64,000 bases of DNA, from positions 1 through 64,000 of the forward strand of contig CAMENZ010000004.1 of assembly GCA_945928865.1 (NCBI GenBank), read 5' to 3'. Position 1 is the first letter of the stretch. Each line of letters starts with the position of its first letter. Position numbers and translations under genes: made by a program. Positions 42,592-51,681 of the stretch are shown here, in pieces. The stretch is from an uncultured Clostridia bacterium (GTDB lineage: Bacteria > Bacillota > Clostridia > Peptostreptococcales > Anaerovoracaceae). Below the pieces are notes generated by a model, which worked only from the letters and a program-made list of their open reading frames with translations, was not told the DNA's origin and made no database searches.

Positions 42592-42711
42592 CTCATCTTT
42601 CAGAAACATTCTTAATATTTCTGTAGGATTTAGCACCTTCTCCTTCATAAAATATGAAGGCTGGGTTGCCGGGCTTCATCGGGCCTATTCCCTCTGCCAC
42701 TCTTGATAAGG
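42592..42711 (-). promoter_or_regulatory. SAM-I (S-box) riboswitch aptamer
   Basis: On the minus strand the element starts CTTATCAAGAGTGGCAGAGG, continues with GGCCCGATGAAGCCCGGCAA, then AAGGTGCTAAATCCTACAG, and closes with GATGAG pairing to the 5' CTTATC. These are the conserved S-box segments, including the kink-turn and SAM pocket. SAM binding favours the terminator just downstream and lowers metK expression. Confidence 0.95.
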
Positions 42712-42730
42712 ATATGTTATTTACATATAA

Positions 42731-42760
42731 ATTATACTATTTTTTCTATATAAATGTCAA
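42731..42760 (-). promoter_or_regulatory. Promoter of the SAM riboswitch-metK unit
   Basis: TTGACA-N18-TATAAT on the minus strand, with the start expected about 15 bases before the aptamer. Confidence 0.75.
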
Positions 42761-42847
42761 TCCCATTTATATGAATTTTCTTAGATACATTGTAAATTTA
42801 TAGCACCCATCGACTTTCCATTGCTCAGTTTTCAATATCAATAATAG

Positions 42848-42876
42848 TTGAAATTAACCCCATTCGGTAATATAAT
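42848..42876 (+). promoter_or_regulatory. Promoter of the 42907 gene
   Basis: TTGAAA-N17-TATAAT on the + strand, then AGAAAGAAGAGGAC as leader and ribosome site. Confidence 0.7.
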
Positions 42877-42906
42877 ATAAGAAACTTTAGAAAGAAGAGG
42901 ACAATT

Positions 42907-44169
42907 ATGTTTGAAGTAGTAAAGGGCGGACTTTTAGAAAATGCCCATAGCAGCTCTAAAAAGTTCTTATCCGCCTATGTTACAGATACACGACTAATGG
43001 GTGTAATATCCATACATGCCATCTGGTCATTGCCGGAAAACAGTAACTTCACTGAGTATCATCAGATTTTTTCCTTAGATGCAGAAGAATATGGCTTAGA
43101 CACCTACGAATCCATAACTGTAAATCCCGACGATGAGGAAGCCCTAGAAGAAGTGAAATCTTCGACCATTAAGATTATGGGAGGTTTAGGGGCTAATTTA
43201 ATTCCTCTAACAGAAAGGGAAACTAAGTATTTACTCCAAAAATATATACTTTTCAATATAGAAAAAGGTATAGAGCTACCGGATATTAGAGAAGTAGATT
43301 TTCTCTTAAGCCCTATCATAAAATTAACAGCTGAGGAAGAAAACATACTTAACTACAAACAATGCACCACACTGACTAATGAATATGAAACCATCAACTA
43401 CTTCATAATGAGATGTGTAGGCAGAGATTTTGAGGCAGCTAAACTGCTTACAAAAAACTCTATGAGAACCGATTTGTTCCCTGAACTTCCCATAGGTGCT
43501 TTACTTAAAAACACAATAGATGAAGCAAGGGATCAAATTAGCGGAACTAATTCAGACTACTACGCAACAGATGAAGACAATGCTTTCGGAACCTTTGAGA
43601 CTAGAAAAGCATATATGTGTGAATCCTTAATAGAAATAGATGGCATTTACTATGTAGCCATAACTCAGGTTACCTTAGATAAGCTTATGGTCGCAAAATA
43701 TGAACGAATATCCTTGTTCAAAATCAGCCTTACCGAAGCTATGATGATGTTAAAGAGAGATGAATATATTACACTCTTAGACGCTTCTTATTTAGAAGAT
43801 CCTTTAGAAAAGGAGTCCACCCCCATGCTTCATCACGCAGGCATCTTAGAGCATGAAAGCGGTATGTTGTTTATGATTTTTAAGACGAATAACGACCATG
43901 TAAAAGAGAGAATCTTCAAACTTCACAACGATGTTCAAGGTATGTACTATCTGACAGATTCAAATCAGTTATTGTTAGTAGCTTATTCTAAAGAAGATAT
44001 TGAACTTTTAGAAAAAGACATTATGAATTTTGATAAAGCAGGTAAAATCCTACCTCTAGGGAAATTTCATTTTCTAGAGTCTGTAATAAATGACTTCGTA
44101 GAAAGCGGCATACCTGATTTTGAATTTTTCGTAAGTCTAATATCTAACAACTTTGAAGAGGAAGAATAA
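42907..44169 (+). CDS. Unrecognised conserved-looking 420-aa protein
   Basis: A 420-aa acidic cytosolic protein with no signal, membrane helix or recognisable catalytic motif. The middle (about 155-300) contains YFIMRCVGRDFEAAKLLTKN and a strand-rich segment GIYYVAITQVTLDKLMVAKY; the C-terminus is helical and acidic. It has its own promoter and good ribosome site and shows ordinary codon use, so it is expressed. It faces metK across the riboswitch region and ends at a DnaA-box-rich intergenic stretch. Function unknown. Confidence 0.7.
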   Translation: MFEVVKGGLLENAHSSSKKFLSAYVTDTRLMGVISIHAIWSLPENSNFTEYHQIFSLDAEEYGLDTYESITVNPDDEEALEEVKSSTIKIMGGLGANLIPLTERETKYLLQKYILFNIEKGIELPDIREVDFLLSPIIKLTAEEENILNYKQCTTLTNEYETINYFIMRCVGRDFEAAKLLTKNSMRTDLFPELPIGALLKNTIDEARDQISGTNSDYYATDEDNAFGTFETRKAYMCESLIEIDGIYYVAITQVTLDKLMVAKYERISLFKISLTEAMMMLKRDEYITLLDASYLEDPLEKESTPMLHHAGILEHESGMLFMIFKTNNDHVKERIFKLHNDVQGMYYLTDSNQLLLVAYSKEDIELLEKDIMNFDKAGKILPLGKFHFLESVINDFVESGIPDFEFFVSLISNNFEEEE

Positions 44170-44291
44170 ATTTACTTTTTAATTATACAACTATTTATTA
44201 CATAATTTAGGTTTTATGTAAACCAGTGTTCTTACAACGCAAACACTTTTCAACATAATTAAAAGTAAATATTTTCAATGCTTAGGACAGT

Positions 44292-44424
44292 TTATCCACA
44301 CTTTATGGTAAAATCGTATACAATTTTATCCTAGTAGGATTGTGGATAACTTTATACCACTTAACCCCTGTGTTTATAAGGGGTTTCAGAATATTTATAT
44401 TTTGTCAATAGGAAGTTATCCACA
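44292..44424. promoter_or_regulatory. DnaA-box cluster
   Basis: Three perfect TTATCCACA boxes: 44292-44300 (+), 44341-44349 (as TGTGGATAA, -) and 44416-44424 (+). AT-rich DNA lies between them, with a hairpin AACCCC-N10-GGGGTT at 44363-44385. The surrounding gap 44170-44605 has no gene; a further dyad AGTGTT/AACACT is near 44225-44250. This could be an origin, a DnaA-titration site or a DnaA-reactivating site. Confidence 0.75.
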
Positions 44425-44605
44425 GATTTTTATAATGAAAACTATCATATTTTGTAGTCCTTTTATCCTCATAATAATTATTAGTTATTTTCAAGGATTG
44501 AGGACTTTTAGGCATTATAATTATTCAGCTTAAACTTCTAAAAGAATTATACATATTATGCAATATTAAATAAAAAAACCAAAAAACATTAAAGGAGATT
44601 TTTAA

Positions 44606-45085
44606 ATGACACCATTACACAGAGCCAAAACCGTATATACTTTTGACGCATATAGAAAATTATGCCTTATAACTTGGTCAAAATTCACCAAGCACTACTT
44701 AAAAAGCTTAATTATTACAGGAGCCTTCTTGGTCCTTTCAATTGTATGGTATTACTCAGATAATATAGAAATGGCAATGATGTTCCTACTCAGTGCTGTA
44801 GGCTTTCCACTTCTATTTAGTTTCAGAAAAAGCTCATCTATCAAGCGTTCTTGGAAATCTAATAAGATTATGCAAAACATGGCAGTAATATATGAATTTT
44901 ATGAAGACTATTTCACTCAAACCAATTCAGTAGGTTCTTCCGAAATACAGTATAAGGACTTGCTGGCAACACAGGAAACACCGGAGTATTTCTATCTATT
45001 CATATCCATAAATCAAGGCTTTGCTATAGATAAATCTACTTGTTCCGAAGAACTATGCCATTTCTTAAGAAACCTAAATAAATAA
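44606..45085 (+). CDS. YcxB-like membrane protein
   Basis: A 159-aa protein with a basic N-terminus, two membrane helices (about 34-50 and 54-72) and a C-terminal domain with the YcxB pattern: YEFYEDYFTQTN, EIQYKDLLATQETPEYFYLF, ISINQGFAIDK. The family has no known function. AAAGGAG precedes the start; it is 36 bases before the AlaX gene and probably co-transcribed. Confidence 0.75.
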   Translation: MTPLHRAKTVYTFDAYRKLCLITWSKFTKHYLKSLIITGAFLVLSIVWYYSDNIEMAMMFLLSAVGFPLLFSFRKSSSIKRSWKSNKIMQNMAVIYEFYEDYFTQTNSVGSSEIQYKDLLATQETPEYFYLFISINQGFAIDKSTCSEELCHFLRNLNK

Positions 45086-45121
45086 TCCTAAAAGGCAACT
45101 TATTAAAAGGAGATAGAATTC

Positions 45122-46354
45122 ATGACAACCCGTAAACTTTTCAAAGAAAATGTTTATCTACAGGAAACTGAAGCTGAAATATTAAAGATAAAACAAACAG
45201 AATCAGAGATTGCCCTCATTTTAGACCAAACTGTTTTCTTTCCGGAAGGCGGTGGACAAAGTAGCGACACAGGCTTTATCAATGATATTCCTCTAAAAAA
45301 CCTCTACGAAGAAGATGGGGATATATATCATATTTTAGATAAAAACTCCCTATCAGACACAACGCTCTTAAAAACAAATGCAACAGTAAAATTAAAGTTG
45401 AACTGGAAGCATCGTTTCGATAATATGCAAAGGCATTGTGGAGAACATATTTTAAGCGGTATTTTTTATCGTGAATATGGCGGTGTAAACAGGGGTTTTC
45501 ACATGGGATTAGACTATATGACCATAGATATAAGTATGGAAGAAAACCCTCAATTCACTGAAATCACACAGGAAATGTCAGATAGAGCAGAATTATTAGC
45601 CAACGAAGTAATATGGCAAAATCTTCCTATGCTTACCTCTCATTTCACCACAAAATCCGATGCCCAAAAGGTTCCCATGAGGAAAACCTTAACCATAGAA
45701 GAAGATATAACCTTAGTCGGTATCGGTTCTTCTGATAATGGTTGGGGATGTGTAGCTTGCTGTGGAACCCATCCTTCTCACACGGGAGAAGTGGGACTAA
45801 TTAAAATATATAAAGTTGAAAAAAATAAAGGAATGTTCAGAATATATTTTGAAGCCGGAAGAAGATGCTTTGAAAATATGCAAAAAGACTATGCTTCTTT
45901 AAACCGACTTTCAGAAAAATTAAGTGCAGGAAGAGAAGATATTTTAGAAAAATACCAAGCACAACAGCTGAAACAAAAAGAAAAATCAACCCAGCTACAT
46001 CTGCTTAAAAAGGCAGTTATAGACAGTGAGGCTGAGGAGATTTTGAAAAATCCCAAGTTGGATAACTTCGGCTACCCGATTCATAAATATGACATATTAA
46101 CCCTAGATGATTTATCTCAAATAGGCAACAAAATCGCCTCAGATTTAGACAAATTAGCCTTCCTTATACATAATCCTTCAAATACAGTTTTCCTTGTTTC
46201 TAATGGCAAAATAGACTGTGGCAAGCTGGTCAAGGATAATGCACACATATATAACGGAAAAGGCGGCGGCAACAAAACTCAGTCACGCGCCATTTTCACA
46301 AAAGCTGAATATGTAGACATTTTTATTGAACTTATAGAAAAGCATCTTTGTTAG
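45122..46354 (+). CDS. AlaX-type alanyl-tRNA editing protein (long form)
   Basis: A 410-aa free-standing homologue of the AlaRS editing domain. TVFFPEGGGQSSDTGF opens the N-terminal domain. The zinc ligands are His in RHCGEHILSG (HxxxH) and CCGTHPSHTGEVG (CxxxH). A coiled coil (about 265-300) leads to a DHHA1 domain ending GKGGGNKTQSRA. It hydrolyses Ser- or Gly-tRNA(Ala). AAAAGGAGATAG precedes the ATG. Confidence 0.9.
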   Translation: MTTRKLFKENVYLQETEAEILKIKQTESEIALILDQTVFFPEGGGQSSDTGFINDIPLKNLYEEDGDIYHILDKNSLSDTTLLKTNATVKLKLNWKHRFDNMQRHCGEHILSGIFYREYGGVNRGFHMGLDYMTIDISMEENPQFTEITQEMSDRAELLANEVIWQNLPMLTSHFTTKSDAQKVPMRKTLTIEEDITLVGIGSSDNGWGCVACCGTHPSHTGEVGLIKIYKVEKNKGMFRIYFEAGRRCFENMQKDYASLNRLSEKLSAGREDILEKYQAQQLKQKEKSTQLHLLKKAVIDSEAEEILKNPKLDNFGYPIHKYDILTLDDLSQIGNKIASDLDKLAFLIHNPSNTVFLVSNGKIDCGKLVKDNAHIYNGKGGGNKTQSRAIFTKAEYVDIFIELIEKHLC

Positions 46355-46377
46355 TTATTCTAGCAAAGATGCTTTTT
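46342..46377 (+). terminator. Terminator overlapping the AlaX stop codon
   Basis: GCATCTTTG pairs with CAAAGATGC, followed by TTTTT. Confidence 0.85.
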
Positions 46378-46390
46378 ACTGAAATAAAAA

Positions 46391-46420
46391 AGATGCCTCA
46401 ATTAAAAAGCATCTCTTTTT
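46391..46420. terminator. Second hairpin, probable bidirectional terminator
   Basis: AGATGC/GCATCT with TTTTT after it on the + strand and an A-run before it, so it can also serve the convergent gene at 46437. Confidence 0.65.
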
Positions 46421-46436
46421 CTTTTCTACAAAGTTG

Positions 46437-47465
46437 TTATTTCGGGCCGTATCTTACTACATATACGTCTACATTTCTAGCACCCCAGATGCTACATTGT
46501 ATGCCCTTTTCCATATATAAATCTACTTTTTTCCCCTTAATTCCGGTTCCTACATCATTAGCTATAGCATAGCCATAGCCTTCTATATAAAGTAATGAAC
46601 CTAATGGTATTAGTTTTGGATCTACGGCACAAGTTCCATAAGTGCATTTTTTCCCATACGCACCGTGTGGATTTCCCCTCATATAATAAGAATATGCCTT
46701 AACTCCACTTATTTTTCTAGTATATTTCTTTGGTCTACTTGATGTAATTTTAGTTCCATACTTGACAACTTTTTTTACTGCTTCTTCTTTCACAGTCGTA
46801 TCCACTAATTCACGACTAACTTCTTCGCCATCCTCATATCGAACTTGATATTTTTTTTCTATTTTCCCGTCTTTTCCCTTAGTTACAGTCTTCACCTTGC
46901 CAACTTGCATAGATGAGTCTGCCTTAACTACCTCTTTGTAATCCACTGTCTTAATTACAATGTCTTCGCCAAAGGTAACTCTCTTTATAATAATCTCTTC
47001 ATCCTTTACTTGAATTTCATCCTGGAGACTGAAGTTCATAGTATCATCTTCGCCTAAAGTAATTCCCGCTTCTTTTAGAGCAGTTTCAACCTTTACAGGC
47101 GGTACTTGACTATACTTTAACTCCTTTCCGTCTGCCTTAATACTTATGTCGATAGCCTTCGTAATCTTGATTTCAAGTCCATCATAGACTCTATCATCCA
47201 GCTTTACATTCATTGCATCTTCCTTACTGTCGAAATCAATACTATGGCTTTCTATAAAGCTCGCCACATTTCTTTCAGTAGTTTCATAAGTCTTAGAAAT
47301 AATCTCTTTGGAATCATCCAAATTAACCGTTACAGTTCTGGGGGTTGCATACCCTACAATTACTAAAAAGCAAATTGTAAGACATACGATGGCAGTAACA
47401 ACCTTGAAAATTCTAGGGTATTTCTTAGTTAAACCTAAGAACTCCCTATTAGGTCTGTCAATCAT
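46437..47465 (-). CDS. YabE-like G5/3D-domain cell wall protein
   Basis: A 342-aa protein with an N-terminal membrane anchor (about 18-38), DUF348 repeats (TVTVNLDDSKEIISKTYETT and a second near 90-130), a G5 domain (VTFGEDIVIKTVDYKEVVKA onward) and a C-terminal 3D domain with its three Asp residues (CAVDPKLIPLGS, IANDVGTGIKGKKVDLYM). Such proteins are cell-wall lytic enzymes, presumably lytic transglycosylases as in resuscitation factors. Start at 47465 with AAGGAG; the frame upstream has no ribosome site. Confidence 0.88.
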   Translation of the reverse strand: MIDRPNREFLGLTKKYPRIFKVVTAIVCLTICFLVIVGYATPRTVTVNLDDSKEIISKTYETTERNVASFIESHSIDFDSKEDAMNVKLDDRVYDGLEIKITKAIDISIKADGKELKYSQVPPVKVETALKEAGITLGEDDTMNFSLQDEIQVKDEEIIIKRVTFGEDIVIKTVDYKEVVKADSSMQVGKVKTVTKGKDGKIEKKYQVRYEDGEEVSRELVDTTVKEEAVKKVVKYGTKITSSRPKKYTRKISGVKAYSYYMRGNPHGAYGKKCTYGTCAVDPKLIPLGSLLYIEGYGYAIANDVGTGIKGKKVDLYMEKGIQCSIWGARNVDVYVVRYGPK

Positions 47466-47493
47466 AGCTTTCTCCTTTTCTGTTAACTTGTGT

Positions 47494-47522
47494 ATTTTAG
47501 CACAAGAAAAGCAAAAAGTCAA
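47494..47522 (-). promoter_or_regulatory. Promoter of the G5/3D protein gene
   Basis: TTGACT-N17-TAAAAT on the minus strand. The rest of the gap 47523-47768 shows no gene. Confidence 0.65.
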
Positions 47523-47768
47523 GAAAATGGCTATTTATCAAGCTTTTAGCAGAGTTTTAACCACTCTTTTGTGTGCATTTTGTGTTGTAAATATGTTATG
47601 TTTTCGTTTTAGAACACAAATTAGACCTATAGAACAATGAGCCTTTAGATTTTGCTGTGGGAAGGCCAATCAAACTGGTAATTTATGGTAAAAGTTGGCT
47701 GATAAGTTAGCTTTAAGGTTTTAAGACAACTGTAATAAGCTCCTATGGTTCATCCTAAACATCCTATG

Positions 47769-47795
47769 AAAAAAGAGAGCCGAAGCCCTCTCTTT
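47769..47795 (-). terminator. Terminator of the lysine operon
   Basis: On the minus strand AAAGAGAGGGC-TTCG-GCTCTCTTT with a U-tract, just after atoA. Confidence 0.9.
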
Positions 47796-47805
47796 AATCA
47801 TATAA

Positions 47806-48459
47806 TTATTCTTCTTCCATTGCCTTCATATTAGGGTCAAAGTGAAGTGTACAACCTGTAGCTGCCTGAATTTCTTCCTTAGTATAATCAGGATGTAATT
47901 CAGTTACCCAGATTCCGTCTTCTCTTACTTCCATAACACCCATTTCTGTGATGATTTTGGAAACGCACTTTTCAGCTGTAAGAGGAAGAGTACATTTTTC
48001 TTTAATCTTATGAGCACCCTTCTGAGTGTGAAGCATAACTACGATAACTTCAGGGCAACCTGCACAAAGGTCCATAGCACCACCCATACCTGCAACTTTT
48101 TTGCCAGGTACAATCCAGTTTGCTAAGTCACCATTTTCTGCAACTTCCATAGCACCTAAAACTGTAGCTTTTACATGTCCACCACGAACTAAACCGAAGG
48201 ACTCAGCTGTATCAAAATATTTAACTCTTGGTACTGCTGTTACATAAGTACCACCGGAGTTAATTAGGTCTACATCAGGGTTTTCTGTTGCAACAGAATC
48301 AATTCCTGCGAAACCGTTTTCTGAATGAAGAGTTACGATAACATCATCGGAAATATAGTTAGCAACCTGTGTAGGAAGACCAATACCAAGATTTACAAAT
48401 TCGCCATCTTCAAATTCTTTTGCACATCTTTTAGCAATTCTTACTTTTAAATCTGCCAT
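47806..48459 (-). CDS. atoA: Acetoacetate/butyrate CoA-transferase, beta subunit
   Basis: A 217-aa subunit. VNLGIGLPTQVANYI and the active-site Glu in LHSENGFAGID mark family I CoA-transferase beta chains; GGHVKATVLGAMEV and AGMGGAMDLCAG follow. In lysine fermentation it moves CoA between butyryl-CoA and acetoacetate, releasing butyrate. Overlaps the alpha gene by 13 bases. Last gene of the operon. Confidence 0.92.
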   Translation of the reverse strand: MADLKVRIAKRCAKEFEDGEFVNLGIGLPTQVANYISDDVIVTLHSENGFAGIDSVATENPDVDLINSGGTYVTAVPRVKYFDTAESFGLVRGGHVKATVLGAMEVAENGDLANWIVPGKKVAGMGGAMDLCAGCPEVIVVMLHTQKGAHKIKEKCTLPLTAEKCVSKIITEMGVMEVREDGIWVTELHPDYTKEEIQAATGCTLHFDPNMKAMEEE

Positions 48460-49172
48460 CTCTTTTCTCCTTCCACAATACCGTTTACTAATACACCAGC
48501 TACATGGAATGTATCTGGATCTACTTCACCAATTTCAACTAATTTCTCAGGTGCTATAATAGTCTTAGTAGAAGCTCCAGCCATTACATAGTTAAAGTTC
48601 TTTGTAGCCTTAGCACACATAAAGTTACCAAATTTATCAGCTAAGGAAGGTCTACAGAATGAGAAATCACCGAATAAAGGTAATTCGAAAAGATATTTCT
48701 TTCCGTCAATAACTATAACTTTCTTTTCTCTTCCAAGTTCATCTACTTCTGTTTCCATTGGTGTAGCAACACCTGTTGGAGTTAAAACTCCGCCTAAACC
48801 GTAAGCAGCAGCTCTGATTTTTTCAGCTAAAGTTCCCTGAGGTACTAAAGTATATTTTAAAGTGCCTTCAACAATCTGTTCGTTGATTCTTGGGTTAACA
48901 CCTATGTGGGATGCAATAAGGTGATCTACCATGTGGTGATCTAATAACTTACCTACACCTCTTGATGTTTTACCTGCAAATTCACCTGCTGGCTGTCCTT
49001 CTGCAAGTCCACCATCATTAGCGATAACTGTTAAATGTTTTACTCCCTTTTCTACTAAAGCATCCATAAGGATTTCAGGGGATCCTGTTGCAAGGAATCC
49101 ACCAACCATAATGGTCATACCGTCTTTAACGCCGGCAACTGCTTCCTGTGGAGTCATGATTTTGTTAATCAT
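48447..49172 (-). CDS. atoD: Acetoacetate/butyrate CoA-transferase, alpha subunit
   Basis: A 241-aa subunit with the family block GMTIMVGGFLATGSPEIL (CoA binding) and LTPTGVATPMETEVDELG. ATG at 49172 has GGAAGG eight bases upstream; GTG at 49181 is less likely. Works with the beta subunit in the last steps of the pathway. A hairpin lies between it and kamE. Confidence 0.92.
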   Translation of the reverse strand: MINKIMTPQEAVAGVKDGMTIMVGGFLATGSPEILMDALVEKGVKHLTVIANDGGLAEGQPAGEFAGKTSRGVGKLLDHHMVDHLIASHIGVNPRINEQIVEGTLKYTLVPQGTLAEKIRAAAYGLGGVLTPTGVATPMETEVDELGREKKVIVIDGKKYLFELPLFGDFSFCRPSLADKFGNFMCAKATKNFNYVMAGASTKTIIAPEKLVEIGEVDPDTFHVAGVLVNGIVEGEKRWQI

Positions 49173-49266
49173 AGTTTTCACCTTCCTAAAAAAATATTAC
49201 AAATCATTAATCTCTTATACTCTACATTGTTTTAACAATGTTGTCAAGACTCAATGGCATATTTAA

Positions 49267-49288
49267 GCCTGCGAGTTACCCCGCAGGC
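49267..49288 (-). other. Intercistronic hairpin kamE-atoD
   Basis: GCCTGCG pairs with CGCAGGC over an 8-base loop, without a U-tract on the minus strand. It is likely an mRNA-stability or processing element rather than a terminator. Confidence 0.6.
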
Positions 49289-49313
49289 AAAATTAACTAT
49301 ATAATCTATCAGA

Positions 49314-50114
49314 TTAACGGTCAGCGATGTTAGGCTTCTTTTCCCAACCTCTCTTCTGAACTTCCTGCATTACATATGACATTACATGTTCTGCATATTT
49401 TCCTGGTCCGAAACCTGCATCATAACCTAATTCCTGTGCGAGTTCGTGGGAAATTCTTGGACCTCCGCAAGCAAGGATAACCTTATCACGAAGACCTTCT
49501 GCTTCCACCAGTTCAACCATCTTAGTAAGGTTCATAATGTGGATATCTTTCTGAGTTACAGTCTGAGAAACTAAAATAGCGTCTGCATTTACTTCCTTAG
49601 CCTTAGCAATAAGCTGTTCGCAAGGAACCTGTGAACCCATGTTGTAAGGAACAACATTCTTAAATCTTTCAAGACCGAAGTGACCATGGAAGCCCTTCAT
49701 CTGGATAATAGCGTCAATACCTACTGTATGTGCATCAGATTCAATAGAAGCACCAACTACTACGATATCTCTACCAATGTTTTCGCCAATCCAATCTCCA
49801 CATTCTACTCTATCCATTACAGTACCGGAAACCTTAGGTACAACGATGGAAGTATAGTCAATAGTCTGCTGTGCAGCACCATAAACTACGAAGAATGTAT
49901 AGCCTGGACATAACTCCTGATAGTAAGCTACGTTTGGCTCGTCAAATCCCATTTTCTTTACTAATTGTTTTGCAGTTTCTTCTGCTTCATCACCGTAAGG
50001 AACCGGAAGTGTAAATGCCATTTCCACCTTACCGTCATTTAATGTATCTCCATAGGGTTTAACCTTAGTTAAATCTACCTGAGTATTTGCTGTTGTTGTG
50101 CATGCTGAACTCAT
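49314..50114 (-). CDS. kamE: Lysine 5,6-aminomutase, beta subunit
   Basis: A 266-aa subunit with an adenosylcobalamin-binding Rossmann domain: VVVGASIESDAHTVGIDAI holds the D-x-H-x-x-G motif for the cobalt-ligating His; the preceding N-terminal region (PYGDEAEETAKQLVKKMGFD) carries the dimerisation part. The PLP-binding Lys of the family is expected in VVVPKVSGTVMDR. It acts with kamD to shift the terminal amino group of beta-lysine. Shares one base with kamD. Confidence 0.93.
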   Translation of the reverse strand: MSSACTTTANTQVDLTKVKPYGDTLNDGKVEMAFTLPVPYGDEAEETAKQLVKKMGFDEPNVAYYQELCPGYTFFVVYGAAQQTIDYTSIVVPKVSGTVMDRVECGDWIGENIGRDIVVVGASIESDAHTVGIDAIIQMKGFHGHFGLERFKNVVPYNMGSQVPCEQLIAKAKEVNADAILVSQTVTQKDIHIMNLTKMVELVEAEGLRDKVILACGGPRISHELAQELGYDAGFGPGKYAEHVMSYVMQEVQKRGWEKKPNIADR

Positions 50115-51670
50115 TATATTTCACCTCCAAGCATCATTGGTATGAATGGGTTGAAATAATTGTCTCCCTTAATGGAAACGCCTTCAAGACCATGTCCACC
50201 ATCTTTAGGTCTCTTAACTCCACCGAATTTACCTTTTTCGATTGTAGAGAATAAACCTTCTTCTTCGATTTCTGCTAATAATGCATCTGCTTTCTTAATA
50301 ACGTCCTGTGCTCTTGACTGAATGATTCCGCCTTCTTTGAATTCGATTTCATCTCCTAAGTGTCTAGCGTTATTGAAAACATATTCTGCATTTTCGATTG
50401 AAAGATATCTATCGTGCATATGTGGTGTATGAATAGCTTCTGTAAGCATACCTAATAACTGTAGTGACTGGTTAGTCCAAACAGCGATAAGGTTAAATAA
50501 AGCATCCTGTACATGACCCTTAAAGATATTACCTGTCATGAACTTTGTAGGAGGCATGTATTTTAATCTTGCCTTAGGGAATACTTCTCTTGTTAAAGTT
50601 GCCTGTGCTAATTCATAAAGGAAACCGTCTTCGATGGAAGGATCCATTTCAAATGCGTGACCTAATCCCATCTGTTCTTCCTTAATATTAGCAAGTAAAG
50701 CGAATGCTTCGTTGATGAACTGAGAAGATGTTACAGTATGTCCTGCTTCATAAGCATCGTCTGTAGTTAAGTAGTTATCTTCTCCGGAGTTGAAGATGAT
50801 ACCGCAGTAACCGATAATAACTCTACTCATGAACTGGTCAACGATAGTTCTCTGCATGTTAATATCTCTGAAAAGAATACCATAGATAGCGTCATTAAGC
50901 ATAACGTCTAATCTTTCTAAAGCACCCATTGCAGCGATTTCCGGCATACACATTCCAGAGGAATAGTTACATAATCTGATATATCTACCGATTTCTTCAC
51001 CAACTTCATCAAGAGCTTTTCTCATGATTCTAAAGTTTTCCTGAGTAGCATAAGTACCACCGAAACCTTCTGTAGTTGCACCAAATGGTACATAGTCAAG
51101 AAGTGATTGAGCTGTTGTTCTGATAACCGCAATAATGTCAGCACCCTGTCTTGCAGCAGCCTGTGCCTGAAGTACGTCTTCATAGATATTACCTGTAGCT
51201 ACGATTACATACTTATAAGGTTCTCTACCTTCTCCTAATCTTCCGATTAGTTCTTCTCTCTTTGCAGTCTGAGCCTTAATCTTCTTAAGAGTCTCATGAA
51301 CTATAGGCATAATAGCCTGCTTAGCTTCTTCCTGAGTACAAGTTGGAAGCTTAGTAATTTCAAGCTTTCCTGCTCCAACTTCCTCAGCAATTTCCTGAGG
51401 GTTTTTACCGGTCTGTACCATAGCATTACCAATCCAGTATGCAACTCCTGTTGGAAGTCCACCTGCTTCTTTAATTTGGTCTACTACTACGTTTGGTAGA
51501 GGATTGTCTACATCATCGACACCGTCAATCCCCAAAAATCTTAAGATTGTTCTTTCTGTAGACACTGTTGTATGTCTTTCAATAAAGTCCTGCATGTCAC
51601 GAGCGATATGGGCAGCATGAGCACGAGCACTGTCAACAACCTTTTGATCAAGATTTAATTTGCTTTTCAT
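50114..51670 (-). CDS. kamD: Lysine 5,6-aminomutase, alpha subunit
   Basis: A 518-aa TIM-barrel subunit, the usual length. Recognised by RAHAAHIARDMQDFIERHTT, YVIVATGNIYEDVLQAQAA, QGADIIAVIRTTAQSLLDYV and YCGIIFNSGEDNYLTTDDA. Together with KamE it converts beta-lysine to 3,5-diaminohexanoate using PLP and adenosylcobalamin. Confidence 0.95.
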   Translation of the reverse strand: MKSKLNLDQKVVDSARAHAAHIARDMQDFIERHTTVSTERTILRFLGIDGVDDVDNPLPNVVVDQIKEAGGLPTGVAYWIGNAMVQTGKNPQEIAEEVGAGKLEITKLPTCTQEEAKQAIMPIVHETLKKIKAQTAKREELIGRLGEGREPYKYVIVATGNIYEDVLQAQAAARQGADIIAVIRTTAQSLLDYVPFGATTEGFGGTYATQENFRIMRKALDEVGEEIGRYIRLCNYSSGMCMPEIAAMGALERLDVMLNDAIYGILFRDINMQRTIVDQFMSRVIIGYCGIIFNSGEDNYLTTDDAYEAGHTVTSSQFINEAFALLANIKEEQMGLGHAFEMDPSIEDGFLYELAQATLTREVFPKARLKYMPPTKFMTGNIFKGHVQDALFNLIAVWTNQSLQLLGMLTEAIHTPHMHDRYLSIENAEYVFNNARHLGDEIEFKEGGIIQSRAQDVIKKADALLAEIEEEGLFSTIEKGKFGGVKRPKDGGHGLEGVSIKGDNYFNPFIPMMLGGEI

Positions 51671-51681
51671 CCTTATTCTCC

